NCBI GenBank assembly: GCA_009775265.1
Contig: VSPG01000002.1
Location: 67,863-131,862, forward strand
Source of the DNA: Muribaculaceae bacterium
GTDB taxonomy: Bacteria > Bacteroidota > Bacteroidia > Bacteroidales > Muribaculaceae
Direction: 5' to 3'
Length of the DNA stretch: 64,000 nucleotides
The notes under the pieces were generated by a model. It was not told where the DNA came from and made no database searches. It saw only the letters and a list, made by a program, of their open reading frames with translations. The translations under genes were made by a program, and so were the position numbers. Shown here piece by piece: positions 9,684 through 19,337 of this stretch (position 1 is the first letter of the stretch; each line of letters starts with the position of its first letter).

Positions 9684-10511
9684 CTATTTTATTAATCTGT
9701 TGTTTGTCTCGTTTACTGCACGGTAGTTAGTTGTATCTACGCGGCGCATGATTGCCTGATGTTCCAGAGTGAGTTTCGGGTCGATGTTTACGACCTTCTG
9801 CAAATTCTGTGTGAACACAAATGAGTTGAGGCCGTCCATGACTGCGTTAGTTTCCGGGACGCTGGCCTCTTTGCGGGCGAAACGTACACCGTCGAAGTAG
9901 ACGTAATCGCAAGTGAGGAGGCGGTTAAGGAGTTCGGCAAACCATACAGGACACCCCTCAGACATGCCGAGAGTGAATTTCATCTGCGTGGACTCAAGTC
10001 CGTAGAGTTGGATTATATCCGAGTCCTCGGTAACGAACTGCTCACTCTCTACTCCGAAAGTCCAGTTGCTGTCCTTGAAACCGCCGGGCACTCTGAAATC
10101 AAAGAAATGTTGCATCCCGTCAATCCAGGAAATGACATCATGTCGGCTACGGTTATCCTTGTTGGAATATTGAATGAGTGTCGTATTGTCGAGTATATCA
10201 GCATCGTCAGTTACGCGGAACACCGCGCTGCGCCCTATTCCCATTATGCTCACTTGATAGAATCCGGGCGACAGCGACAGTGCCGCGAACCTGAGCCGAG
10301 TTGACTCAGTTATATCCCAATAGTTAAATTGTATCCGAAAGGATGCAGAGCCGTTAATACCTACCACAGTGGCTAATCCAGCCCAAATCTTAGGGCCTAA
10401 AAGCTCTATGAGAATTTTGTCGGTCGGAGCAAAGGTCTGTATGTAGGCACTCTCTATGCCGTCGGCTTTGGCCGAGGGGAAGAACAACGGTGTGAACGGA
10501 CTCAGTATCAT
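9684..10511 (-). CDS. Tail-tip structural protein, unknown fold
   Basis: This 275-residue protein has no motif I can name. It is rich in beta-strand-like segments, lacks a signal peptide or membrane helix, and ends with a basic, Asn-rich tail. It overlaps the preceding 864-residue gene by an ATGA junction (10508-10511) and stops 3 nt before the fibre gene, so the three are translationally linked. Position between tape measure and fibre suggests a distal-tail or fibre-connector role. This is inferred from order alone. Confidence 0.7.
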   Translation of the reverse strand: MILSPFTPLFFPSAKADGIESAYIQTFAPTDKILIELLGPKIWAGLATVVGINGSASFRIQFNYWDITESTRLRFAALSLSPGFYQVSIMGIGRSAVFRVTDDADILDNTTLIQYSNKDNRSRHDVISWIDGMQHFFDFRVPGGFKDSNWTFGVESEQFVTEDSDIIQLYGLESTQMKFTLGMSEGCPVWFAELLNRLLTCDYVYFDGVRFARKEASVPETNAVMDGLNSFVFTQNLQKVVNIDPKLTLEHQAIMRRVDTTNYRAVNETNNRLIK

Positions 10512-13102
10512 AGCTCTATCTCCTTTACGATTAGTTTATACTTCACCGTCTCGGCTTTGGCGTACTTGAAGGATACCTCTTTGAGGAAGCCTCGGTAAGT
10601 GATGCCGTTGGATTGTACCTCATAGAGCGCGTTCACATCAAGTTTGGTGTCAACATCAGCCGATGAGAACTGAACCTCACCAAGCGTAAAAAGCTGCTCG
10701 TTCAGTTGCAGGTCTGCGTTACCCTTTATGCCATCGATGCTGACATCCGTATTGCCGTCAAACGATGCGAATTTAAGGGTCATGGGACACATGGCAGCGG
10801 CAATGTATGCGGCATTGGCTTTGGCGCAGAGATATGGAGAATACTCGCCGTTGAAAACATCAGAGGATAATGCTCCAGATATTGTGCATCCTGACCTATC
10901 TATTTTAAGAGTGGAACTCTGTGTGATTTCAGTTTCCTCGTCACCTCGTGAGCCTTCAGATTCTTCCTCTTCTACCTTGACTGAACAATAGGCGAAGAAA
11001 ACTGTGTTGTCGCTCTTATTATCCTTTGTATCTTTGGCTCGCTCTTGTGAAAGAAACTCAAAGCCGTAGCAGTCGGCGCGGTACTTGCTGATAAGTGAAA
11101 GTTTCTTCTCGAACTTATCAACACCGGTAGTATATTGTGCAGAGAAATTCCACTCATCACGGCCACATTCTGCCTCATATTCCTGCTTGTCGTAGCCAAT
11201 AGTCAAAGCAGAATAGGCAAGGGCTGTGTTTATGCTGAAATTCAACTCTCGGATATTAGATAGTCTTACAGTTTTAGTGCCAGCGAATATCTCGGTTCGT
11301 GGAACGAAATAGATAGTTTGAGAGTCACACGCTCCTTTGTTGACATCTCCCACATAAGATTGGAGCGTGTAGGTGTCATCGAAATACACGCCTTGGTTGT
11401 AGTCCGCATCATAGAAAAGAGTGTCAAGACGCGCTTTTCCAGTCTCGGAGTCGTTGTAATCTTCGCTACCATCCCATTTTGTATAGAAATTAAGCGTGCC
11501 GTCTGCATTATAATCATCGCCCATGACAGCAAAGTAGGGCGTACCCTCCACGATTATTACCTGACTGCCATGACCACCGGGACATTGCGTATGCAAAAGA
11601 TGAGCTGTTCCTAACGGAAATTCCAAAGAATATTCCTGAATGCGTTTGAATTGCGCCTTTGCTCGTGGACCGAGATAATAAGTATACCCGAATACAGTCT
11701 CCATCCAATCGCAGAAATCGTTGAACGAAGTATAGAATTTGGCTCCGGGAATATTACGGACACTCTCAGCAGCGAATAAGTATGTCTTCGCAATTCGGGG
11801 ATCTGTATCTTTAATCTGAGCGTCAACATTCAGACTATTCTCTACGATTTTAGACATCAGCGAGTTGAGAACTGATGTCGGTCTCAGAGCGTCTATTGAT
11901 ATTGTTTTGGCTTTGCTCTCCCATCGAGTTTCGATTTTTGATGAAAGAGCCATTGATTTTTGGCGGAATTGCGAGCCTGGATATTTATCTGACATTGAAA
12001 GCTCATAAAATAGAGCATAGCAAGTTCCTGCGCTTATATTGGAAAGATTAAATTTATATTGAAAAACAAATTGAGAGCAGCCTCTTCCATTTACTGGCCC
12101 TCCACGATAGGCGTGTGTGGCCCAGGGGCTTGCATGTATCCACTCTTTGGGCGTTATATTCCCTATTGGCGAAATATAAGCCTCGTTTGCTGTTTCCCAT
12201 TTTTCACCAACCAATGCCCAGGAATTGTTAGGGGGTGTAGGATAACGACGTTTTAATGCTTCAAATGTTGGAAATAATCCTAAATATTGTCTTTGAGACT
12301 CACTATTTGATGTATAGTTGAGTAATTCTCCGAGATTGGTATAAGTGTTCGCATTATAATCCTTATTAGCCTTGTTGAAAGACATTAAGTAGATTTTTGC
12401 ACTATTTATAGTGGCCCCAAAACTCTCAGGTCTGGATATCCTTATTTCTATGTCAATGCTAATATCTTTAGCGGTACTTACAACTTCAAGGAAACATGCT
12501 CCACTGTCATCGCTTTGGTCTTGGAAAAGAACTGGACTATTTTCGTATGTTTCACCATCACAGACTAAATATGTCGGCAACCTCTTCAGATTGGCAGGAT
12601 ACAGCAAAACTTTATTGGAGTTGTTGGCTGTTTCATCGCCAATAATCTCATGGACACAGCTGTTCCGCATCGTTATTCTATCAAATTCGAGAGAACTTGC
12701 AACCGGAATATCCTGCCCGACAACGAACTCATACTTGGTGCCTTTCTTAGCTTTGATAGCAGCGGCGAGGCTATCGTCGATGCAGTTCATCTTGACGATG
12801 TAGTTGTCCCACTCTATCGAGGAGAAATCAAGGTCGCAGGTGAATTGTTCCTCCCAGGCCCATTCATTCGTGATGGTGTAGAGTGAAATCGCCGCACGGG
12901 CGTTGACTCCATCACGCAGATACAGCGCCATGAGTCTGTCGTACATCTCTCCGACAAATTCAAACTGTGTGGTGAATGAGCGTGTCACGCCGCTGAAATC
13001 AGAGCGCTTGTAGACACACTTTATCTCGTCCCAATTCTTCAGGCATCCTTTGGGAACTTCGGCCTTTACGCCGTCTATCTCTATGTAGTATTTCGTGAGC
13101 AT
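10508..13102 (-). CDS. Large tail-tip / baseplate-like protein
   Basis: The protein has 864 residues counted from ATG at 13102 (MLTKYYIEIDGV). The frame stays open upstream to 13174, but those codons (MRFFKKPVF...) run through intergenic sequence and look spurious. The product is soluble and beta-rich, with many Tyr/Asp/Asn residues and an EEEESEG acidic stretch near residue 730. Its place after the tape measure and before the fibre fits a tail-associated hub or distal tail protein. The opening resembles phage tail modules in which a small beta domain binds the tail tube. No enzymatic motif is evident. Start choice is moderately certain. Confidence 0.7.
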   Translation of the reverse strand: MLTKYYIEIDGVKAEVPKGCLKNWDEIKCVYKRSDFSGVTRSFTTQFEFVGEMYDRLMALYLRDGVNARAAISLYTITNEWAWEEQFTCDLDFSSIEWDNYIVKMNCIDDSLAAAIKAKKGTKYEFVVGQDIPVASSLEFDRITMRNSCVHEIIGDETANNSNKVLLYPANLKRLPTYLVCDGETYENSPVLFQDQSDDSGACFLEVVSTAKDISIDIEIRISRPESFGATINSAKIYLMSFNKANKDYNANTYTNLGELLNYTSNSESQRQYLGLFPTFEALKRRYPTPPNNSWALVGEKWETANEAYISPIGNITPKEWIHASPWATHAYRGGPVNGRGCSQFVFQYKFNLSNISAGTCYALFYELSMSDKYPGSQFRQKSMALSSKIETRWESKAKTISIDALRPTSVLNSLMSKIVENSLNVDAQIKDTDPRIAKTYLFAAESVRNIPGAKFYTSFNDFCDWMETVFGYTYYLGPRAKAQFKRIQEYSLEFPLGTAHLLHTQCPGGHGSQVIIVEGTPYFAVMGDDYNADGTLNFYTKWDGSEDYNDSETGKARLDTLFYDADYNQGVYFDDTYTLQSYVGDVNKGACDSQTIYFVPRTEIFAGTKTVRLSNIRELNFSINTALAYSALTIGYDKQEYEAECGRDEWNFSAQYTTGVDKFEKKLSLISKYRADCYGFEFLSQERAKDTKDNKSDNTVFFAYCSVKVEEEESEGSRGDEETEITQSSTLKIDRSGCTISGALSSDVFNGEYSPYLCAKANAAYIAAAMCPMTLKFASFDGNTDVSIDGIKGNADLQLNEQLFTLGEVQFSSADVDTKLDVNALYEVQSNGITYRGFLKEVSFKYAKAETVKYKLIVKEIEL

Positions 13103-13235
13103 GGAGCAAAGGTAACTCAAAAGTGTTCCCATGCTCCAAAACCTTGAAAAAACTGGTTTTTTGAAAAAGCGCATAATCCACTCTAACTAACTGTTATTGT
13201 GAACTATGCGCCGAAGTTAGCCCTGAAAGCGAACT

Positions 13236-13568
13236 TTAGATTGTGCAGATGAGGTTCTCAATCTTGAAGCAACGGAAGGAGTTTTTCTCGGTGTCGAAGT
13301 AGGCCATAGTCTTGTAGGAGGGCTTGGTCACTTTCTTGCCGCCGAGGGTGGCACCGGCAGGAAGATTTTTGAGAGTACCCATAGCCTTGCGGATGGTGCC
13401 GTCGGCTTTCTCGTAGTAGAATGTTACCACTCCCTCGCGCATGGCTTTTGCAAGCCGGTAGAGCTGCCACGCTTTTATCATGCAGATGCGCCACTGCTGT
13501 TTGGTGGCACGCCAAAGCTGCCATGCGTACTTCATCACTCTTGCTCTAAAATTGATTTTCTTTTCCAT
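13236..13568 (-). CDS. WYL_2 / DUF2693-like Sm/SH3-fold small protein
   Basis: This protein has 110 residues. A basic, Trp-rich amphipathic N-terminal half (residues 1-45) is followed by a compact beta segment with the pattern VTFYYEKADGTIRKAMGTL, which matches the WYL_2 (formerly DUF2693) family common in Bacteroidetes phages and mobile elements. The function of this family is unknown; the fold suggests nucleic-acid or protein binding. The gene has its own phage-type promoter (13635-13666, with activator-like repeats to 13697) and the conserved leader (13579-13595). It is the first gene of the transcription unit that contains the tail-tip genes, fibre and DGR. Confidence 0.75.
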   Translation of the reverse strand: MEKKINFRARVMKYAWQLWRATKQQWRICMIKAWQLYRLAKAMREGVVTFYYEKADGTIRKAMGTLKNLPAGATLGGKKVTKPSYKTMAYFDTEKNSFRCFKIENLICTI

Positions 13569-13578
13569 GATTATGGGG

Positions 13579-13595
13579 TTTTATTGGTTTGACTT
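13579..13595 (-). promoter_or_regulatory. Conserved leader, copy 1
   Basis: AAGTCAAACCAATAAAA on the coding strand, ending about 11 nt before the start codon at 13568. One of seven copies placed at nearly the same distance from a start codon; see the findings. Confidence 0.75.
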
Positions 13596-13634
13596 ATGTT
13601 CTCGTAAGGTGTTTTAGTATCTCCCTTACACCTG

Positions 13635-13698
13635 TAAAGTTAGGGCACGAAAACAGATATTGCAAACAAAATAACCACCATTTAATCACCATTTTACC
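13635..13698 (-). promoter_or_regulatory. Phage promoter P13.6 with tandem upstream repeats
   Basis: The -7 element TAACTTTA (13635-13642) is separated by exactly 20 bp from the -33 element TTTG (13663-13666). Upstream lie two direct CACCATTT repeats (plus-strand sense) at 13676 and 13687, 11 bp apart. The geometry is identical to four other promoters in the window. The promoter fits the Bacteroidetes housekeeping consensus with a probable activator site added. Confidence 0.8.
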
Positions 13699-13701
13699 GC
13701 C

Positions 13702-14196
13702 TTAACATTTACTGACGTTTATGCCAATATGTGTCAAGGCTTCGCGGATGCGCTTGCGTCCGGCAAAGAGCCTGCTCCTGATTGTGGCCGGGAGTGCGTC
13801 CATCATTTCGGCTATCTCGCTGACAGTATAGCCATCGACAAAGAGCTGCACACATCGGACGCTGTTGAACTCCTCGGCCAATTCCTCTATGGCACCCCGG
13901 ACAATGGATGCTTGTACCTCCTCTTCGGGAGTCAGGACCATAGGCGCGTCATAGTCCAACAACGGCAGGAACTCGATACGCTTCTTCCTGCTCAGCTGCG
14001 TGAACCGCAGATTATACATGATTGTCTGCGCCCAGGGCCGGAACTCACGTTGTGTGTCAAACCGTGAGCCGCTTTCAAGTATCCTGAGAACGGTGTCGGC
14101 AACAAGATCCTCGGCATCATACTCGTTATAGCATAGCCTGCGGGCCTTGGCAAACAGCCATTCATAATTCGATATGACAAGGTTTTCAATCTTCAT
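13702..14196 (-). CDS. ECF-like sigma-70 family factor encoded by the phage
   Basis: This 164-residue protein has the two-domain ECF layout. A region-2-like helix set spans residues 10-72 (YNEYDAEDLVADTVLRIL, then RPWAQTIMYNLRFTQLSRKK). A region-4 helix-turn-helix spans residues 107-155 (GYTVSEIAEMMDALPATIRSRLFAGRKRI). It should direct host RNA polymerase to specific promoters. It overlaps the upstream 74-residue gene by 4 bp, and the pair lies between an intrinsic terminator (14477-14511) and promoter P13.6, so it forms a separate unit within the tail genes. Possible targets are late phage promoters or host genes. A degenerate sigma-like protein with a structural role is less likely, because both domains look intact. 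Confidence 0.85.
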   Translation of the reverse strand: MKIENLVISNYEWLFAKARRLCYNEYDAEDLVADTVLRILESGSRFDTQREFRPWAQTIMYNLRFTQLSRKKRIEFLPLLDYDAPMVLTPEEEVQASIVRGAIEELAEEFNSVRCVQLFVDGYTVSEIAEMMDALPATIRSRLFAGRKRIREALTHIGINVSKC

Positions 14197-14417
14197 CGGC
14201 GCGGCTTTCGAGATGGGAAGGTCTCTCGGAAGCGTTGCGCTTCTTTAATGGCCTGGGCTTTCATTCGCCGGGCCTGAAGGTGCATGAGGCTGATGGTCCG
14301 GTCTAATTCCTTTTCTTCGGCTCGTGGACGGAGCAGGGCGAGTATCGTATCGCACTTGCGCTCTATGCGTGCAAGTCGTTTCCTACTGTGTTGATAATGG
14401 GGGTTGTCTTTTTTCAT
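14193..14417 (-). CDS. Small basic protein paired with the sigma factor
   Basis: The product is 74 residues, highly basic and probably one long helix or helical hairpin (many Arg/Lys, RTISLMHLQARRMKAQAIKEAQRF). It overlaps the sigma-factor start by ATGA. An inverted repeat, AACTCATT/AATGAGTT, sits directly before its start codon. A partner or anti-sigma role is possible from position only; there is no recognisable domain. Confidence 0.6.
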   Translation of the reverse strand: MKKDNPHYQHSRKRLARIERKCDTILALLRPRAEEKELDRTISLMHLQARRMKAQAIKEAQRFRETFPSRKPRR

Positions 14418-14442
14418 AACTCATTGTGATTTGAAATGAGTT
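14418..14442 (-). promoter_or_regulatory. Inverted repeat abutting a start codon
   Basis: Eight-base arms AACTCATT (14418-14425) and AATGAGTT (14435-14442) are separated by 9 nt and lie immediately 5' of the ATG at 14417. This could be an operator or translational hairpin controlling the two-gene sigma unit. Confidence 0.45.
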
Positions 14443-14476
14443 ACTAACAACTCCCTCTATAATTTGAGTGGATAAT

Positions 14477-14511
14477 AAAAAAACAGACAAACCGCCGTTC
14501 GGTCTGCCTGT
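14477..14511 (-). terminator. Strong intrinsic terminator after the tape-measure unit
   Basis: A 12-bp stem (ACAGGCAGACCG with CGGTTTGTCTGT, G-T wobbles allowed), a 5-nt loop and six or more T residues on the minus strand. It separates the tape-measure operon from the sigma-factor unit. Confidence 0.8.
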
Positions 14512-14545
14512 CCTCTATGCAAAATTATGATTTTATGCTAAATCA

Positions 14546-15124
14546 TCAGTGCTGCTTCATGGCTTTTTTCATCGCTTTCATCTCTGCGTGGTACCGGGCC
14601 ACAAGATGAGCGAACACCGGAGCCATCATCTTGACCACATCAATCTGGAATTTGAAGTGAGCCATCATCGCGGCAATCATCCCGTTAAAGGCGTTGCGGA
14701 TGTTTTCTTTCTCTTCCTCTGAGTTGTCATCGTCTTTGTCTGCCTCATCAAAGGCTCGTTTGCTTTTCTGGAGTTGAATGTGTACCTCAGACTCGATGCG
14801 CTTGTCATTCCATCCCTCGGCAGGGAGTCCGGCGGCAATCAGAACCTCTCTTGTTCTCTCTAACTGTCCCAAAAGGACGAGGTTCTGACACATGGAATAG
14901 ACGGTAACGGCAATCCGGGATTTGATTATGGCATCCACACGCTGAAGATATGTGGCGTTGCCGCCGGGGTCGGCGATGCTTCGATACTCCATGACTATGT
15001 TACGGAGCGCGATAGTCAGCTTATAGGGGTTCGGTATCTCGTGCTTACCGAGAATCACGTCCTTATTGCCGCACACGAGGTCTATGAACTCGGCGGTCGT
15101 GAGTTGGTCTAATCGGGTTTTCAT
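14546..15124 (-). CDS. Helical protein downstream of the tape measure, unknown function
   Basis: This 192-residue protein is mostly helical with a charged middle (DEADKDDDNSEEEKE, about residues 123-137) and a Met/Lys/Ala-rich C-terminal helix (ARYHAEMKAMKKAMKQH). It overlaps the tape-measure stop by 4 bp (15121-15124) and ends just before a strong terminator, so it is the last gene of the tail operon. It may assist tail completion; I recognise no family. Confidence 0.65.
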   Translation of the reverse strand: MKTRLDQLTTAEFIDLVCGNKDVILGKHEIPNPYKLTIALRNIVMEYRSIADPGGNATYLQRVDAIIKSRIAVTVYSMCQNLVLLGQLERTREVLIAAGLPAEGWNDKRIESEVHIQLQKSKRAFDEADKDDDNSEEEKENIRNAFNGMIAAMMAHFKFQIDVVKMMAPVFAHLVARYHAEMKAMKKAMKQH

Positions 15125-18100
15125 ACGCTCTTGCTGGTTAAGTAACGCGCAAGCTGACTGTCTATGTCAGACTGTCGCCGTGTGCGAGATTCACGTTGTT
15201 TTATGAATATGAGGTTATCAAGACGGTCTATGACTTTGGCGTCATTGTACGTTTTGGGAGCGTCGTTACCGCCCTGCATCAAAGGCCGGGCTACGGATAG
15301 CTCCGACTCGTCAAGGTTTGACACATCAGGAATGACGGAGGCACCGGCCGGCAGATCAACGAGCGTCGGTTTGTCAGGCGTAATCCACGCATTGCCGCCA
15401 TAGGTGATGACCTCCGGCACACCACCATCACCGACGATTGCCGGACCGCCTTTGTGGTGGCTCGTACCTTTGGCATACTTAGGCAGAGGTGTGGCGATAA
15501 TGGTAGCCAGCTGTACGGCTCCCATCGCGGCGGCTATGGCGGCCATAGCGATACCGACAGGGAACGGTTGCATCTGTAAAGCGTTCATTATGGCTATGGC
15601 CGTGGCTATACCGCACTGGGCGATGCTGTTCAACTTGTCAAACTTGGCCTGCTTTTCTTTGAGCTTGGCCTTTTTCTTTTCAAGTTCCTCGTTCTTCTTG
15701 GCGGTCTTGTCCTCGGCTGCACGCTTGCGGGCCTCGCCCTCCTCTTCAGTGATTACGTTCTGCTCTACCATCTGCGCAATACGCTCCTGCTCGGCTTCTC
15801 CGGCCTCCGTATTGGCTTCCTGCTCTTCCTCGACTTTTGAGATTTTGGCATCGTAAATGGTGCTGACAAGGTCGTTGATCGAGTTGAGAGAGTCTGCGGC
15901 TACCTGCAACCACTGCTGTGCGTTCTTTATGCGCTGCTCTCTGGATTTGGCGTCCTTCTCGTTGACACGCTCGATATTGGCAATGGCGGCATCGGCCATC
16001 TGCTGTTCAAGTTGTGCCTTTGCCTGGGCCAACTGACGCTCCAGATTGGCGCGTTCCTCGGCAGATAAATTCTCAGTCTTGAGCTGTTCCTCAATAAGCG
16101 CAATGGCACTCCGGGCCGTCTGTACTGCATACTTCTGCTGAATATCCGCCGACTCTTGCTCAAATTGTTCTTTCAACCGAGTCTGAGCAGCTGCATCGCC
16201 CTTGGCAGCGGCAAGTTTCTTAGCATACTGGGCCTTGAGATTGTTGAGTTCGACAATCAAGGCGGTGTTGGATGACTCTTCTTGATCAGCATACTTTTTC
16301 TGTATGACTTGAAGCTGCTTGGCGGCAAACTCAGTTTCTGCATCTTCTCGGAGTTTCTGATACTTTCGTTCAAGATTGAGTCTCATCTCCTCGGCCTGTT
16401 CAACAGTGAGGGTTTGGTCAGCCTCTGCCTTTTGGACAGTCAGGAGTTCAGCGGCATATTGGTTATCCAATGCTTTGAGCGTCCAGTCGTATTCTTCCTG
16501 ACTGCCATTCTTTACATACGAAAGATGAGAGGAAATCAAATCGGACTCTGTTTTGAGCCTACGTTCAGCAAAGGAAAATTCTATATCCTGAAGTTTGCGA
16601 TTATGTTCAGCAGTCAGTCCTTCTATCTGTTGATTAAGGGCTGTGCGCAGTTTAACCTCTGTCGTTTTAGTCTTGGAAAGTCTTTCCTGCAATTCTTTCA
16701 GCTTACGGTTGTATGCAAGATTCTCGGCCTGACGCTGGCGCTCCAGACTATCGGTTATTATTTTGAGAAGCGCATCCTCTCCGGCTTGCACCTCTTTTTT
16801 AAGGTCATTGGCCGATTTCTTGGCAGCAGCAACGCGCTTTTTATCGACTTTCGGCTCATCTTTTTTTATTTCCGTGGTTGTATATGGCAGTTCCCCTTTA
16901 CTGGGGTCTCCGGGATGTTCCACGACTTCAGTATGTGGTGCTGTCTTTAAGTCATACCATGTGCCGAGTTTGGCTTTCTCGTTATTCCACTTTGCCGTAA
17001 TTGCATCGACCCTGCGACCATATTCTTCCAAAGACAGACCGAGGTTTGCCAAATCATCAATCTGCCTTTGATAGTATGTATCGCAGGTGTCAAGGAGCGC
17101 CCTATATGCCTTGTCAATCTGATAGACTGCATATTCGTGTTCGCCCATAGAATTACGGATGGCGGCATCCTCAACCTCAGCGATTTTAGAGAGGACATTG
17201 TTGTGAGCGTCCTCAAGAGCTGCATAGTAGTCCTGAGTAGCCTGCAATTTAGCATCAAGGGCATCCTTGTACTCATCCTCATCATCATCGTATGCGGCTC
17301 TTGCGGCGGCAAAAGCCTTTTCTGCCTGGTCCATCTCAGCCTTACGGCATTCTATGGCAAGGTTGCTCAATTCCTGTTCCTGAACGCCACGGGCTTTTGC
17401 CTGATCAACAAGTTTATCATTGTTCTTCTTTAAATCTTCAAGAGCTTTTTTCTCCTCCTCATACTTCTTTTTACGGGCCTCACTATCACCTCCGAATATG
17501 TTGAAAACCTTTATAAGCCCATACACAGCCGCAATACAGGCCATAATTGCGAGAACAAGGAGTCCGATAGGATTTGCATAGCACGCCTTGTTGAACAGCC
17601 ATTGAGCGGCAGTGAGCAGTTTTGTAGTAACAACTCCCTTACCCTCGGCCGCAGTCTTGAGTTTAATTGCAATGGCCCCGGCCTTTGTCTGCAAGTTCGC
17701 TACGCCCTGCATCACGGCAGACTGTTTTTGCAAAGAGTTTTGAATCTTTGTCATCGCATTGCTGGCAGCGATGGCAGCTTGCAGTTTGGTTTGAATCTCG
17801 GCTAATTCCCCCTCACTGATACCCAACATCTCGGCGGCGCCGGCGGCGAGACCGAAACCATCTATGGCAAGTTGAATCGTTCCGCTAAGTTGGTCGAACC
17901 CACGAGTATCAGACGCGGCATTAGTTATGGCGGCGTTGGTATCTGCAATGGCATCTTTGAGTACACCGGCCTTTTCAGTAAGATCGCGGATATGTTCTGC
18001 AAGTTCCTGTCCCTCGGCCGAGTTCTTCTCTTCCTCTGATAGATTCTGGTACTCTATGGTAAGATTGGCAATTTCCAGCACCAATTCTTTTAGGTCTCGT

Positions 18101-19137
18101 TTGACACTGGATGTGGTGCCACCGGTTTCTCCGAGAGAACGACGGGCATCCTCAACAGCCGCAGTCTGCTCATCAAGAGTTTTCTTGGTCTCTTTTGCAG
18201 CAACAGATACCTCATCTATGCTTGCGGCCAATTTCTTGCCCTCGGCACTCGCTTTGTCGGCCTCGGACATTTTACCGTATGCGGATTGGAGAGCCGCAAG
18301 TGTTCCAACAAGTTCATCATATTTCTTCTTGAGGTCATTGTTCGCTACTGCATAATTACCGACATTACGCTGAAATTCGCCCATGTCGGCCGCCATATCT
18401 TTGAGGTGCGCGTCAAGGTTCTGAATGGTCTCTTCCATTTCTTTGCCGAAATCGGAGGCTTTGGCCTCATCGCCCATCTCCTTGTAGGCTTTCTTCAACA
18501 ATTCGAGTTGCTGAGAGAGCTGTACATAGCTGCCTTCAACTGCTTGGTTAGCTTTCTCCTCAGCCGTCATTATTTGGTTGAGGGTGCGCTTCTGCTGTGT
18601 GAGGTCGCGTGTGGAGGCCATAAGTTCAGCCTGCGCCTTTGCAAAATCAGACGCTGACATACGCCCCATTTTAAGAGCCTGCTCATTGGATTTCTGCTTC
18701 TTCTTGTTCTCTTCGAGTTCACGATTGATGCGTATTAACGAATCAATCTGATTTTCGTAAGTGTCGTGATACTGGTCCAGGAGTTTCTTGACGCGCTCCT
18801 GCTCGGTGTAGGCTGCACGAGTGGTTTTGTTGACGCGCTCCTGCTCCATCAACTGCCGGGATATGGTGTTGGTGGTATTGGCAATGACCTCACTCTGCTG
18901 GCGCATTACGTTGGTGAGGTTTTGTTGTGCCTCGGCCGCCTCCTTACCTTTATCTACAAGCAGCTTCTCCAGTCTTTCAATGTCGCCGGCAACCTTAATA
19001 TTTATCTCAAGACCCTGCGCCAAATCCTTGGCAACCTTAGTGTAGGTGTCAAGGACGGTTATTAACTCAGCATCGAGTTCTTTGAGTTTCCTAATCTCAT
19101 CGGGATCGACGAGGTCTGTTATTTTTATATCAGCCAT
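15121..19137 (-). CDS. Tape measure protein
   Basis: At 1338 residues this protein is dominated by long heptad coiled coils (residues about 1-430 and 560-1180), rich in Glu, Lys, Ala and Gln. Hydrophobic helices lie near residues 520-545 (NPIGLLVLAIMACIAAVYGLI) and about 1205-1245 (an Ala/Met/Ile-rich segment ending IIATPLPKYAKGT). This pattern of coiled-coil length ruler plus membrane-active patches is typical of siphophage tape measures, which set tail length and move with DNA into the envelope. A small gene (19137-19337) overlaps its start by one base. The tail-tube gene and a chaperone-sized ORF lie upstream. Confidence 0.9.
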   Translation of the reverse strand: MADIKITDLVDPDEIRKLKELDAELITVLDTYTKVAKDLAQGLEINIKVAGDIERLEKLLVDKGKEAAEAQQNLTNVMRQQSEVIANTTNTISRQLMEQERVNKTTRAAYTEQERVKKLLDQYHDTYENQIDSLIRINRELEENKKKQKSNEQALKMGRMSASDFAKAQAELMASTRDLTQQKRTLNQIMTAEEKANQAVEGSYVQLSQQLELLKKAYKEMGDEAKASDFGKEMEETIQNLDAHLKDMAADMGEFQRNVGNYAVANNDLKKKYDELVGTLAALQSAYGKMSEADKASAEGKKLAASIDEVSVAAKETKKTLDEQTAAVEDARRSLGETGGTTSSVKRDLKELVLEIANLTIEYQNLSEEEKNSAEGQELAEHIRDLTEKAGVLKDAIADTNAAITNAASDTRGFDQLSGTIQLAIDGFGLAAGAAEMLGISEGELAEIQTKLQAAIAASNAMTKIQNSLQKQSAVMQGVANLQTKAGAIAIKLKTAAEGKGVVTTKLLTAAQWLFNKACYANPIGLLVLAIMACIAAVYGLIKVFNIFGGDSEARKKKYEEEKKALEDLKKNNDKLVDQAKARGVQEQELSNLAIECRKAEMDQAEKAFAAARAAYDDDEDEYKDALDAKLQATQDYYAALEDAHNNVLSKIAEVEDAAIRNSMGEHEYAVYQIDKAYRALLDTCDTYYQRQIDDLANLGLSLEEYGRRVDAITAKWNNEKAKLGTWYDLKTAPHTEVVEHPGDPSKGELPYTTTEIKKDEPKVDKKRVAAAKKSANDLKKEVQAGEDALLKIITDSLERQRQAENLAYNRKLKELQERLSKTKTTEVKLRTALNQQIEGLTAEHNRKLQDIEFSFAERRLKTESDLISSHLSYVKNGSQEEYDWTLKALDNQYAAELLTVQKAEADQTLTVEQAEEMRLNLERKYQKLREDAETEFAAKQLQVIQKKYADQEESSNTALIVELNNLKAQYAKKLAAAKGDAAAQTRLKEQFEQESADIQQKYAVQTARSAIALIEEQLKTENLSAEERANLERQLAQAKAQLEQQMADAAIANIERVNEKDAKSREQRIKNAQQWLQVAADSLNSINDLVSTIYDAKISKVEEEQEANTEAGEAEQERIAQMVEQNVITEEEGEARKRAAEDKTAKKNEELEKKKAKLKEKQAKFDKLNSIAQCGIATAIAIMNALQMQPFPVGIAMAAIAAAMGAVQLATIIATPLPKYAKGTSHHKGGPAIVGDGGVPEVITYGGNAWITPDKPTLVDLPAGASVIPDVSNLDESELSVARPLMQGGNDAPKTYNDAKVIDRLDNLIFIKQRESRTRRQSDIDSQLARYLTSKSV

Positions 19138-19337
19138 CAGAACTGAGTTATGTATTCAATAATCGGTTTACTTATCTCGACAGATACGCTACAAAAGCCA
19201 TATGTCCCGTCAGGATTGCTATATATGGCCACGGTGGTATCTTCCATTCTCGCGTATGCCTTGGCGAGTTTCCTAATACGTTCTATCTCGCCGCCGAGTT
19301 TCCTATGTTCACAATCGCAACTCATTGGTATCCGCAA
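19137..19337 (-). CDS. Small protein upstream of the tape measure
   Basis: A 66-residue protein beginning MRIPMSCDCEHRKLGGEI, with a Cys-x-Cys-x-His cluster at the N-terminus and an alpha/beta-like remainder. It overlaps the 171-residue gene upstream by 16 bp and the tape measure downstream by 1 bp. Its position is that of tail assembly chaperones, but no homology is evident. Confidence 0.6.
   Translation of the reverse strand: MRIPMSCDCEHRKLGGEIERIRKLAKAYARMEDTTVAIYSNPDGTYGFCSVSVEISKPIIEYITQF

Noticed and set aside
13103..13174. Upstream start for the tail-tip gene at 13174
   Set aside because: The extra 24 residues look like translated intergenic sequence; ATG 13102 gives a natural N-terminus.
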